This document shows positions 32,928 through 41,204 of a stretch of DNA of 64,000 bases, one piece after another (position 1 is the stretch's first letter; the number at the start of each line of letters is the position of its first letter). The stretch spans positions 496,001 through 560,000 of the forward strand of contig NZ_JBBUTK010000001.1 of the NCBI RefSeq assembly GCF_039592695.1, in the 5' to 3' direction. Position numbers and translations under genes: made by a program. The notes under the pieces are model-generated. The model saw only the letters and a list, made by a program, of their open reading frames with translations, did not search any database and had not been told where the DNA came from. Source of the stretch: Flagellimonas_A sp039592695. Lineage in GTDB: Bacteria > Bacteroidota > Bacteroidia > Flavobacteriales > Flavobacteriaceae.

Positions 32928-33356
32928 TCATTGTTGCATTTTCAGGTAATAATCGGCCGAGTGTTTGCCCGAGCCATACACAAAGAAGAAGCAGCACACC
33001 ATTAAGGTGATAGTGGCCGTAATAAGATTGGCGACATTCATCTCGCCCAAAAAATTGATTAGTATTGCTCCTATGAGAATCGGTATTTGGGCTGCGACGG
33101 CCCATCGGGTAAGTAAGCCGATTGTAATCAAAAAACCACCAACAAAATGGGCAGGTGCCACATAATGCAGAAAAATCATGCTGCCGGGAATCTTTTCCAA
33201 CGGCCCCATCACTAAAGCCATCTGCTCAGAATCAGACATAAAATCCACTCCTTTCATAAAAAGAAATACACCCAATGCAACCCGTAAAAGATCTAATGGG
33301 TAGTACGTATGGGCGTTGGCCCATTTGTTCCATTGTTTGATTTTTCCCACTGCCAA
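32928..33356 (-). CDS. DoxX family membrane protein
   Basis: 142 aa with four membrane helices and the DoxX pattern PLDLLRVALGVFLFMKGVDF, then FLHYVAPAHFVGGFLITIGL followed by TRWAVAAQIP. DoxX-type proteins are small quinone-related or redox membrane subunits of uncertain role. Start: no in-frame ATG precedes the first helix, and a TAG lies three codons upstream, so translation must begin at TTG (33356) or GTG (33350). Confidence 0.85.
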   Translation of the reverse strand: MAVGKIKQWNKWANAHTYYPLDLLRVALGVFLFMKGVDFMSDSEQMALVMGPLEKIPGSMIFLHYVAPAHFVGGFLITIGLLTRWAVAAQIPILIGAILINFLGEMNVANLITATITLMVCCFFFVYGSGKHSADYYLKMQQ

Positions 33357-33447
33357 AGAAATCTATAACATGTTTAAGGTACTCATTTTTAAGGATATAT
33401 AAAAGAAAAAAAGATTTTATGTTCAAAAAAGGCAGTTGATTGTTTTC

Positions 33448-33477
33448 ACGGTTCATATCATGAATATGACAGTTGGG
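33448..33477 (+). promoter_or_regulatory. LytTR-type direct repeat upstream of the TonB receptor
   Basis: ACGGTTCAT, 12 bases, ACAGTTGGG, then TCATT. Almost identical to the site at 37444. A possible third half-site GCAGTTGAT lies at 33432. TGCCTTTG at 33491-33498 could be the -7 box. The receptor ATG is 116 bases downstream. Confidence 0.65.
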
Positions 33478-33592
33478 TCATTCTTTTTACTGCCTTTGGT
33501 CTGATGATATGATTTTTGGGCATCAATAATCAGAACATCCTGAAATGCACTGCGACAAGCTCAGCGTAAAAATTCAGGGCAAGCGAACAGTC

Positions 33593-35752
33593 ATGAAAAA
33601 CCTTTTACCAACCATTTTTTTGTTCATCACTTGGGTTTCATCGGCCCAAACGATTGTTAGCGGTACCGTTACCGATACATCTGGCAAACCTATCTCAGGC
33701 GTCAATGTGTATCTAGACGGCACTTATGATGGTGCCTCTACCGGCGAAAGTGGCGCCTTCAGTTTTGAAACTTCAGAGACAGGAACCCAGACCTTGGTCA
33801 TCTCAATGCTTTCCTACGAGCCACATTATGAGATGGGGGATGTATCTTATTTCAAAGACTTGCAGATTCAATTGGTCGAAGCAATCAACCAACTTACAGG
33901 GGTCACACTGAGTGCAGGTACCTTTGAGGCAGGCGATAATTCTAAAGTATCGGTCTTAAAACCTTTGGATATTGTCACCACTGCTGGAGCAGCCGGAGAT
34001 TTTGTGGCCGCTTTACAGACGCTTCCCGGTACGACCACTGTCAATGAAGATGGACGGTTGTTCGTTCGTGGCGGTGACGCAGGCGAAACCCAGGTTTTTA
34101 TTGATGGCCTTCGTGTTTTTCAGCCTTTTAATGCCACGGCCAATAATATTCCCACACGGGGGCGTTTCTCTCCGTTTTTGTTCAAGGGTATTACTTTTAG
34201 CACAGGGGGGTATTCCGCAGAATACGGTCAAGCATTATCAAGTGTGCTCTTGCTGAACACCACTGATGTACCCGATCAGGAAAAGACGGATATTTCGGTC
34301 ATGTCAGTTGGTGGCGGAGTAGGGCATACCGAGATCTGGAGCGACCAATCATTGAGCTTGAACACCCAATACATCAACTTGGCCCCCTATGAGGCATTGA
34401 TACCTTCAGATCAGGGCGTCCGTTGGAATAGCCCTTACGAGTCTATTGCTGGTGAAGCTGTCTTTAGATGTAAGGGTGAGAATAGCATGTTTAAGTTGTA
34501 TACCTCTTTCAATAATGCCGATTTGGATATCGAACAAGAGAACATCAATTTTGAGGAGTTTGTGCGTTTTCAATTGACCAACCAAAATCTTTATTTCAAT
34601 TCATCGTACAAACATTTCTTTGAGAAAGAATGGACATTGACCACGGGGGCAAGCATTTCTTGGGATACCAATGATATTGGCCTATTGGATGATGATATCA
34701 GCACCAAGGAAACCGCGTCACACCTCAAGGCCAAGATAAAAAAGACCTTTAGTAGCAGGTTCAATGTCAGTTTGGGGGGTGAGCTGTTCTTAACGGATTA
34801 TGAAGAGCAATTCAGGGCTCCTGATGGATTTGAATTTAGTACAGGTTTTGATAACAGCCTATGGGGAAGTTTTGTCGAGAGCGATATTTTTTTCAGCAAC
34901 GCACTGGCGATGAAATTGGGAGCGAGGGCAGAATACAGTTCCCTTTTAGATAGTTTTACGCTTTCACCCAGAATTTCTTTGGCTTATAAAAGCAGTGAGA
35001 AAGGGCAGTTTTCTTTAGCTTATGGTGATTTTTATCAAAATCCGCGCACAGACGTATTGCGCTATGATCAAAGTTTACAGTACGAGAAAACATCACACTA
35101 CATTCTGAACTATCAATTTTTGGGTGATGGAAAGACCTTTAGGGCCGAAGCATATTACAAAGACTATGATGGGCTCATTAAATTCAACACAGAATTACCT
35201 CAATTTGACTCCACGTACGATAATACGGGAAGCGGCTATGCCACTGGCCTTGATATTTTTTGGAGGGATAACAAAAGCATCAAAGACTTGGATTATTGGA
35301 TATCTTACAGCTATTTGGATACAGAACGCGATTTTCGAAATTTCCCCGAAAGGGCAACTCCCAACTTTGCACCAAAGCATAATTTCTCTGTAGTCACGAA
35401 ATATTGGGTTGACAAACTGCGGTCACAAGTGGGTCTTTCTTATAACTATGGTTCGGGCAGACCGTATGACAATCCCAATACACCTGAATTCATGGCCGAG
35501 AAGACCAAATCTTTCAACAATTTGAGCTTTAACTGGGCCTATCTGATCGACCAACAAAAAATCTTATATTTCTCGGTCAACAATCTATTGGGATTCAACA
35601 ACATCAACAACTACCAATATGCGGATGCACCTAATGCAAACGGATTTTTTGAGCGGCAGACCATTCGCCCAGCTGCTGACACTTTCTTTTTCGTAGGGTT
35701 CTTTTGGACCATCAGTACCGATAAAAAGAGCAATCAATTGGACAATCTTTAA
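33593..35752 (+). CDS. TonB-dependent receptor with carboxypeptidase-like N-domain
   Basis: 719 aa from the ATG at 33593, which begins the signal peptide MKNLLPTIFLFITWVSSAQ; the 16 codons upstream are not signal-like. Residues 20-100 are a CarboxypepD_reg-like domain (VSGTVTDTSGKPISGVNVYL), then the plug (LPGTTTVNEDGRLFVRGGDA, GYSAEYGQALSSVLLL), then the 22-strand barrel, ending in FFVGFFWTIS. Outer-membrane uptake driven by TonB; the substrate is not evident and no SusD gene is adjacent. Preceded by a LytTR-type repeat, so it may answer the local two-component system. Confidence 0.93.
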   Translation: MKNLLPTIFLFITWVSSAQTIVSGTVTDTSGKPISGVNVYLDGTYDGASTGESGAFSFETSETGTQTLVISMLSYEPHYEMGDVSYFKDLQIQLVEAINQLTGVTLSAGTFEAGDNSKVSVLKPLDIVTTAGAAGDFVAALQTLPGTTTVNEDGRLFVRGGDAGETQVFIDGLRVFQPFNATANNIPTRGRFSPFLFKGITFSTGGYSAEYGQALSSVLLLNTTDVPDQEKTDISVMSVGGGVGHTEIWSDQSLSLNTQYINLAPYEALIPSDQGVRWNSPYESIAGEAVFRCKGENSMFKLYTSFNNADLDIEQENINFEEFVRFQLTNQNLYFNSSYKHFFEKEWTLTTGASISWDTNDIGLLDDDISTKETASHLKAKIKKTFSSRFNVSLGGELFLTDYEEQFRAPDGFEFSTGFDNSLWGSFVESDIFFSNALAMKLGARAEYSSLLDSFTLSPRISLAYKSSEKGQFSLAYGDFYQNPRTDVLRYDQSLQYEKTSHYILNYQFLGDGKTFRAEAYYKDYDGLIKFNTELPQFDSTYDNTGSGYATGLDIFWRDNKSIKDLDYWISYSYLDTERDFRNFPERATPNFAPKHNFSVVTKYWVDKLRSQVGLSYNYGSGRPYDNPNTPEFMAEKTKSFNNLSFNWAYLIDQQKILYFSVNNLLGFNNINNYQYADAPNANGFFERQTIRPAADTFFFVGFFWTISTDKKSNQLDNL

Positions 35753-35890
35753 AAATATTATTTTCCTATATGTTCAAACCACACGTTTTCAAGGCTTTGG
35801 CCCATTATTGTGTATGTTTACAACAATAATTTTCAATCGTTGGTGATGGCGATAATTTTGTGGTGAGCCTACCCAGGTTATTTTTTAAAA

Positions 35891-37396
35891 ATGCAAAGTT
35901 CCGTTTTTCATACTCAAGGGCACCTTTTAAGGACAATCTTCGCATCTGCGCTGTTTTTGCTGGCAGGGGCTGTTAATGCCCAAACCACTCTGTGGAGTGA
36001 GGATTTTTCATCATACTCCAATGGTACGATAACGGGCAACGGTAGTGGGGCCTCACCGGCTGCCTGGAACTCGCAAACAGGTGCAGCCGTCAACGGCGGA
36101 TTGATTCTTGCTGTCAACACAAGAAGTGCAGGGTCATCCACACTGGCCAATCCGCTTATTTGGGCTACAAATACGATTGCAATTACAGGTTATACCAATG
36201 TTACTTTCAGTGTTGATACGGGCACTTTCGATACAAACCAATTTGAAAATTCTGGTGGTGCCCAAGACAATTTCGCATTGGAGTACCGATTGGATGGAGG
36301 GTCGTGGATTCAGGTATTCAGCAGATCGGGATCCTCTTCACAGCCCATAAATCCGTCATATACCATTTCGGGGCTAACAGGCACGACCCTCGAAATACGG
36401 GCAACCTTTCACAATACCGCGGGTAACGAAAACTATACCATTGATAATGTTTTGGTAACGGGTACACCCAACATAACCAACCAACCACCTGTGGTAAGTG
36501 GCTCTGGGTACCAAGCCTATTGTCCAAATTCTTCGCTACCCATCGTAGAAGATATCAGTATTACCGACCCAGACGACACCTCCACATCTGCGGTCTATAT
36601 TCAAATATCTGGCGGTTATGTCAACGGCGAAGATTTGTTGACATTGACGGGCACCCATCCGAATATAACTTCATCTTGGGATGCAACGCAGGGTGAGCTC
36701 AGCCTTATAGGCCCCGCTACCTATACAGAGTTCGAGGCAGCGATATTGGCCACTGAATATTCCAGCAGCAATGCAAGTGTTACGGGTACACGGCAGTTTT
36801 CAATCACCGTGGGCGAGGCCAACTATTTACCGAATACGCAACATTACTATGAGTTTGTTTCTGATCCCGGTATCACTTGGACCGATGCCCAAGTGGCCGC
36901 TGCGGGCAGAAATTATTTTGGATTGCAAGGATATTTGGCCACTTTGACAACTCAGGAAGAAGCTGATTTTTCAGGTTCGCAGGCGCAGGGAGTGGGCTGG
37001 ATTGGAGCTACCGATGATGCCGTAGAGGGCGAATGGCGTTGGGTTACGGGGCCTGAGGCAGGCACCCAATTTTGGAGTGGCGGCGTAGGGGGTACCGAAC
37101 TGACATTTGCCTTTTGGAACAATAACGAACCCAATGACTATCCTGATGGTCCCACAACTCCAGGAGAGGAAAACTTTGCCCATATTACTGACCCTTCGGT
37201 GACCACGATGCCCGGTTCTTGGAACGACCTTCCGAATGCTGGGGGCGGTGGCGCCTATGCCCCACAAGGATATGTGGTCGAATACGGGGGTATGCCAGGT
37301 GACCCAACACTGAGCATCACTGCCACAACGACCATTGTTGTAAAATGCCATATCATCACCAACCGTAGAATTACCTACCGTGTAATCAAAAATTGA
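35891..37396 (+). CDS. Secreted protein with C-type lectin domain
   Basis: 501 aa. Signal peptide ending near AVNAQ. Residues about 32-195 form a beta-sandwich like jellyroll domains of surface proteins; 200-310 another Ig-like region; 318-470 a C-type lectin fold with GWIGATDDAVEGEWRWVTG, the EPND loop (NNNEPNDYP) and ENFAHI. The end, IITNRRITYRVIKN, is not a type A or B type IX secretion tail that I recognise, so either export does not use that tail or the reading frame ends early. Binding to glycan is inferred. Confidence 0.82.
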   Translation: MQSSVFHTQGHLLRTIFASALFLLAGAVNAQTTLWSEDFSSYSNGTITGNGSGASPAAWNSQTGAAVNGGLILAVNTRSAGSSTLANPLIWATNTIAITGYTNVTFSVDTGTFDTNQFENSGGAQDNFALEYRLDGGSWIQVFSRSGSSSQPINPSYTISGLTGTTLEIRATFHNTAGNENYTIDNVLVTGTPNITNQPPVVSGSGYQAYCPNSSLPIVEDISITDPDDTSTSAVYIQISGGYVNGEDLLTLTGTHPNITSSWDATQGELSLIGPATYTEFEAAILATEYSSSNASVTGTRQFSITVGEANYLPNTQHYYEFVSDPGITWTDAQVAAAGRNYFGLQGYLATLTTQEEADFSGSQAQGVGWIGATDDAVEGEWRWVTGPEAGTQFWSGGVGGTELTFAFWNNNEPNDYPDGPTTPGEENFAHITDPSVTTMPGSWNDLPNAGGGGAYAPQGYVVEYGGMPGDPTLSITATTTIVVKCHIITNRRITYRVIKN

Positions 37397-37443
37397 TTTT
37401 TGCGCTATTGATTTTTTATGATTTGGCCGTGTAGGTACTAAAT

Positions 37444-37473
37444 ACGGTTCAGTCTCCGATTATTACAGTTGGG
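37444..37473 (+). promoter_or_regulatory. LytTR-type direct repeat upstream of the TPR-kinase operon
   Basis: ACGGTTCAG, 12 bases, ACAGTTGGG, then TAGG. Period 21 bases. It lies 68 bases before the TPR ATG at 37542. Its presence in front of the kinase operon suggests autoregulation. Confidence 0.65.
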
Positions 37474-37541
37474 TAGGTTTTTTTATTTCTAGAAAGATTT
37501 CTGTCACATTTTTGAAAAGCAAAATCAAAAAACGAACAGTC

Positions 37542-38174
37542 ATGAAAACACTTCTGAAACTCTTTTTAGTAATCCTTCTTTATGGAATCAATACGTTATC
37601 TGCACAAGACAAGTATACCAATGGTATGCAAAAAGCCTTAGATCTGTGGGGGCAACAAAAGATAACAGAGGCTTCCAACCTTTTTGAGCGTATTGCCATG
37701 GCTGAAGATGACAATTGGCTTCCCTATTATTATGTGGCGTTGGTCAACACAACTGCTTCTTTTGGTGAACAAGACCAGGCAAAATTGACCCAACAACTGG
37801 AAAAAGCCAAAGAGTTTGTCGATATCGCCAAAAATATCTCGCCTGACAATCCTGAGCTGTTTGTGATGGAGGCTTTGGTCAACACCGCTTGGATAGCCTT
37901 TGACGGCGCTACCTACGGCATGACGCTCTCAGGCAAGAACACCCAGTTGTACAATAAAGCATTGGAACTGGCGCCAAAAAACCCAAGGGTGGTGTTCTCA
38001 AAAGCGGAATGGGACATGGGCGCAGCCCGCTATTTTGGTAAAGACACGGCCCCATATTGCAAAGATGTGGAAAGGGCTGTGGAACTTTTTGCTAATTTTA
38101 GCAATGATACCCCTTTTTATCCCCAATGGGGAAAAGATAGGGCAGAGCAGGTGGCAAAAGAATGCAAAGGATAA
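37542..38174 (+). CDS. Exported TPR protein preceding the 2TM-kinase
   Basis: 210 aa from the ATG at 37542, chosen because MKTLLKLFLVILLYGINTLS is a signal peptide and the longer reading starts with charged residues. Three TPR-like helical pairs at about 22-150 (NLFERIAMAEDDNWLPYYYV, LYNKALELAPKNPRVVFSKA). The start is only three bases away from the stop-start junction with the kinase, so the two are cotranscribed. It may sense envelope state and signal to the kinase; that is inference from position. Confidence 0.82.
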   Translation: MKTLLKLFLVILLYGINTLSAQDKYTNGMQKALDLWGQQKITEASNLFERIAMAEDDNWLPYYYVALVNTTASFGEQDQAKLTQQLEKAKEFVDIAKNISPDNPELFVMEALVNTAWIAFDGATYGMTLSGKNTQLYNKALELAPKNPRVVFSKAEWDMGAARYFGKDTAPYCKDVERAVELFANFSNDTPFYPQWGKDRAEQVAKECKG

Positions 38175-38177
38175 TAA

Positions 38178-39500
38178 ATGCGTAGCTTTCTAAAAGTATT
38201 GAAGATTTCAATGGTAATTACGTTTGTAGTTGCCATTCTCAGCATTTTCGTCTGGGGCAATGGCGACTACTCGTTCGACAACATTGTACAGCAAATCACG
38301 ATCAGCTTTATTTTTTCTTTCGGATTGACACTAGTCAATTCATACTTCTATGATGGGATGAACCTGCGGTATTCTTGGGAAAATGACCCCAAAAAACGAT
38401 TGTTCATTGGGGCAATTGGATCTTTTGTACTGACCATTCTCACTTTTGGATTGCTTCGCTACCTGATTCATTTTTATTTCAATAGGGTTTCTTTTATCGA
38501 ATTCTTCAGAAACGAAGACTTTGGTTCTTATATCACTGCAATTGTAATCACGATAATTGCATTGCTTTTTACCCACGCCTTCTATTTTTATCGGGCATTG
38601 CAAAAGCGGGAAATCAAAGAGCAGAAAATTATTGCCGGCACCGCCTCTGCCCGTTTTGATGCCCTCAAAAACCAGTTGGACCCCCACTTTTTGTTCAATA
38701 GTCTGAATGTGCTGACGAGCCTTATTGAAGAGGATCCACGACAGGCCCAACGGTTCACAACGTCACTCTCTAAAGTGTACCGCTATGTGTTGGAACAAAA
38801 AAATAAAGATTTGGTAACGGTTGACGAAGAGCTGCAGTTTGCCAAGACGTACGTACAGTTGCTAAAGATGCGCTTTGAAGACAGTATCGATTTTGAAATT
38901 CCAGAAAACTCAGATAATCCCGAGGCGAAGATTGTGCCCCTTTCATTGCAGTTATTGTTGGAAAATGCCGTGAAACACAATGTGGTTTCCTCTTCACGCC
39001 CGTTGCGACTAAAAGTACATGAAGAAGGCGATATGCTTGTTGTCAGCAACAACCTTCAAGAAAAACAGGTGGTAAAGAAGAGTAGTGGCGTAGGATTGCA
39101 GAACATAAAACAGCGCTATGGTATTTTGACCGACCGAGAAGTACATATCAAAAAGACCAACACCCAATTCAGTGTGACCTTGCCCATGCTCACAAAACAG
39201 GTTTCAGTGATGGAGACACAGCAATCGTTCATTGCTGAAAAGCGCTATATCAAGGCAAAAGAAAGAGTAGAGGCCATTAAGGGTTTCTATAGCAACTTGA
39301 TTACGTATTGTATCGTAATCCCGTTTTTATGGTGGCTCAATTACCGTACAACTGATTTTTTGTGGGTACTGTTTCCTACCATCGGATGGGGCTTTGGGGT
39401 CATTGCACACGGTATGGAGGCCTACGGCTACAATCCATTATGGGGCAAACGCTGGGAAGAACGAAAGATTCAAGAGCTGATGGAGAAGGATGATTTTTAA
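38178..39500 (+). CDS. LytS-type sensor histidine kinase with C-terminal 2TM domain
   Basis: 440 aa. Four membrane helices at about 8-27, 38-57, 75-97 and 118-138. The His_kinase (PF06580) core has FDALKNQLDPHFLFNSLNVL with phospho-acceptor H170, the N box LLLENAVKHN and the G box GVGLQNIKQRYG. Residues 352-440 are a 2TM domain (YIKAKERVEAIKGFY ... GWGFGVIAHG ... WEERKIQEL), the same domain found free in the next four genes. It should phosphorylate the LytTR regulator at 41205. The kinase-2TM fusion makes a direct contact with the small 2TM proteins plausible. Confidence 0.93.
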   Translation: MRSFLKVLKISMVITFVVAILSIFVWGNGDYSFDNIVQQITISFIFSFGLTLVNSYFYDGMNLRYSWENDPKKRLFIGAIGSFVLTILTFGLLRYLIHFYFNRVSFIEFFRNEDFGSYITAIVITIIALLFTHAFYFYRALQKREIKEQKIIAGTASARFDALKNQLDPHFLFNSLNVLTSLIEEDPRQAQRFTTSLSKVYRYVLEQKNKDLVTVDEELQFAKTYVQLLKMRFEDSIDFEIPENSDNPEAKIVPLSLQLLLENAVKHNVVSSSRPLRLKVHEEGDMLVVSNNLQEKQVVKKSSGVGLQNIKQRYGILTDREVHIKKTNTQFSVTLPMLTKQVSVMETQQSFIAEKRYIKAKERVEAIKGFYSNLITYCIVIPFLWWLNYRTTDFLWVLFPTIGWGFGVIAHGMEAYGYNPLWGKRWEERKIQELMEKDDF

Positions 39501-39610
39501 TGGTTGGTAGTCAGTGGTCGATAGTCGATGGCTAATTAGTCGTAGTCAGTTAACAAAATTCCAAATCCCAAGCGTCAAATCCCAAACCCTAAAAAATAGT
39601 TACTTTCTCT

Positions 39611-39673
39611 AACATCTAACATCTAACATCTAACACCTGACACCTGACACCTGACACCTGACACCTGACACAC
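39611..39673. repeat. Seven-base tandem repeat
   Basis: Nine heptamers in a row, three AACATCT, one AACACCT, four GACACCT and a last GACACAC. The change of unit along the array suggests stepwise expansion. Located between the kinase and the first 2TM gene, 18 bases before the LytTR-type site at 39691. The 100 bases before it are also low-complexity (AGTC-rich and CCAAATCCC-type). Confidence 0.8.
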
Positions 39674-39699
39674 TCCATCCCAATAAAACAACAGTTCGG
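39670..39699 (+). promoter_or_regulatory. LytTR-type direct repeat (weaker) upstream of the 2TM array
   Basis: ACACTCCAT, 12 bases, ACAGTTCGG, then TAATCC. The second half-site is as good as the others and has the GTAAnCC tail seen at 3056 and 22052; the first half-site matches only partly. It is 72 bases before the ATG at 39772. Confidence 0.5.
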
Positions 39700-39771
39700 T
39701 AATCCATTTTTCATATTCCCTCCACGGCTTTCGATATTTGAAGTGCAATTAAAACAATCAAAATTTTAATC

Positions 39772-40053
39772 ATGGAAAATAGCAACTCTTACAAATACCA
39801 AAAAGCAAAAGAGCGTATGGAATGCATCAAGGGGTTTTATGGCAATTTGCTGGCGTATTGCATTGTTATCCCCGTTTTGGCCTACATCAATATTAAAACG
39901 GGCAATGAACTTCTTTGGTTTCTCTTTCCTGCATTGGGCTGGGGCATTGGCTTGCTCGCCCACGGAATGAATGCCTATGGCTATAATCCCATCCTCGGAA
40001 AAAACTGGGAAGAACGAAAAATCAAAGAGTTCATGCAAAACGACAGCAACTGA
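39772..40053 (+). CDS. 2TM domain protein 1
   Basis: 93 aa, the whole protein being one 2TM domain (PF13239 type): an N-terminal amphipathic helix (YKYQKAKERMECIKGFY), two membrane helices (LLAYCIVIPVLAYINI and LLWFLFPALGWGIGLLAHG) and a C-terminal WEERKIKEFM tail. Most like the kinase's own C-terminal domain, sharing YCIVIP, AYGYNP and GKxWEERKI. Function unknown; inferred partner or regulator of the kinase. First gene of a four-gene 2TM run. Confidence 0.9.
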   Translation: MENSNSYKYQKAKERMECIKGFYGNLLAYCIVIPVLAYINIKTGNELLWFLFPALGWGIGLLAHGMNAYGYNPILGKNWEERKIKEFMQNDSN

Positions 40054-40095
40054 TCAATTCTTATCTTTAATTACAAATCAACCAAAACGAGAATC

Positions 40096-40398
40096 ATGCA
40101 AAAATTGGATAAAGAGAGCAGATATATAAAGGCGAAAGAACGTGTTGACGAATTGAAAAAATTCTATGGGCACCTATGGTCGTACATTTTGGTCATGTCG
40201 GCATTGGCCCTGATCAATTACCTGACCAATGGCTTTAGCTACATGTGGTTTTTGTGGGCAGCCTTTGGCTGGGGCATCGGCCTTTTCTTTCATGCCATTG
40301 GCACCTTTAGATTGAACCCTTTCTTTGGAAAAGGATGGGAAGAGCGTAAAATACGTGAGTTTATGGAAGAAGACGAACAAACAAAAAAATGGCAGTGA
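40096..40398 (+). CDS. 2TM domain protein 2
   Basis: 100 aa. Helix-hairpin-tail layout as in the previous gene: RYIKAKERVDELKKFYGHL, membrane helices with ILVMSALALINYLT and FLWAAFGWGIGLFFHAIG, then FFGKGWEERKIREFMEED. It starts 43 bases after the first 2TM gene and overlaps or touches the third. The conserved His in the second helix (FHA) and the WEER tail are kept. Function unknown. Confidence 0.9.
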   Translation: MQKLDKESRYIKAKERVDELKKFYGHLWSYILVMSALALINYLTNGFSYMWFLWAAFGWGIGLFFHAIGTFRLNPFFGKGWEERKIREFMEEDEQTKKWQ

Positions 40399-40400
40399 TG

Positions 40401-40706
40401 ATGGAAAATTTACAACAAGACAAACTGAAGCGGGCAAAAAAAAGGGTCAACGAGCTCAAGGGATTTTATATTCATTTTGCGGTGTACCTGATAGTAAACG
40501 CCTTTATATTGATCAATATTTATAGGCACAGTGACGATTTTTGGCAATGGGGCCATTTTTTCACTTTGTTTTTCTGGGGCATTGGTGTTGCATTTCATGC
40601 AGCAAATGCGTTCAATTTCAATCCTTTTTTTGGGAAGAAATGGGAAGAGCGCCAGATTCAGAAATACATTGAGAAAGATGAACGTGAAGCTGATAAATAC
40701 CGATAA
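40401..40706 (+). CDS. 2TM domain protein 3
   Basis: 102 aa from the ATG at 40401, which gives the same distance to the GFY motif (residue 21) as protein 1. Upstream in-frame ATGs at 40398 and 40389 are also possible; the latter overlaps the preceding gene by 10 bases, and 40398 forms a TGATG junction. Conserved features: KLKRAKKRVNELKGFYIHF, membrane helices, FFWGIGVAFHA, and FFGKKWEERQIQKYIEKDE. Function unknown. Confidence 0.88.
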   Translation: MENLQQDKLKRAKKRVNELKGFYIHFAVYLIVNAFILINIYRHSDDFWQWGHFFTLFFWGIGVAFHAANAFNFNPFFGKKWEERQIQKYIEKDEREADKYR

Positions 40707-40708
40707 TA

Positions 40709-41047
40709 GTGCAAGAAAGAAGTCCATATAGCACAGCGAAGAAAAAAGTCAAAAAAATCAAGGGCTTTTACCGCCATGTCTTTATCTACATTGTAATCAA
40801 CACCGCTATTTTATGTATAAAGGGCTGGTTTCTTGGGATATTTTCTGGGGCTGAACCAGAATTTACAGAATGGGTATATTGGAATATTCTATCAACTCCG
40901 TTAATTTGGGGCACTGTGTTATTGACACACGGCTTCTATATTTACAGCCTTCAGCCCAAAAGCCTTATCAAAAAGTGGGAAGCGAGGCAGATAAAGAAAA
41001 TAATGGACGCTGACGAATCTAACTTTAGAAACACAATCAACAAATGA
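40709..41047 (+). CDS. 2TM domain protein 4 (divergent, GTG start)
   Basis: 112 aa from GTG at 40709, two bases after the stop of 2TM protein 3. The most divergent member: KKKVKKIKGFYRHVFIYIVI, a longer loop (EPEFTEWVYWNI) and a tail KKWEARQIKKIM where the usual WEER reads WEAR. The helix histidine is kept in LLTHGFYIY. The close spacing supports translational coupling. Function unknown. Confidence 0.85.
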   Translation: MQERSPYSTAKKKVKKIKGFYRHVFIYIVINTAILCIKGWFLGIFSGAEPEFTEWVYWNILSTPLIWGTVLLTHGFYIYSLQPKSLIKKWEARQIKKIMDADESNFRNTINK

Positions 41048-41100
41048 AACGAACATGAATTTTTTTAATCAAAACTTAAACAGTGCAATGATTAAAACAA

Positions 41101-41118
41101 CCCCGATAGCTATCGGGG
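41101..41118. repeat. Dispersed palindrome, third copy
   Basis: CCCCGATAGCTATCGGGG, a perfect 18-bp palindrome sharing the 16-base core with 5286 and nearly with 7406. Located between the 2TM array and the response regulator, followed by a GAGTGCAACGAGTGG-type flank. It could form a hairpin in a long transcript. Confidence 0.6.
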
Positions 41119-41204
41119 CATGAGAGAACGAGTGCAACGAGTGGTCGCATGGGTTCTTAAATTTTTAAATAGCTTATATACAGTAAGTTAAAAACTTATA
41201 ATAC

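Noticed and set aside
35753..35890. CCTACCCAGGTTA before the lectin gene as a LytTR-type half-site.
   Set aside because: There is no partner 21 bases away in either direction, and it is a poor match.
39611..39673. Could the heptamer array be a CRISPR?
   Set aside because: The units are 7 bases with no spacers and no cas genes are nearby; it is a simple tandem repeat.
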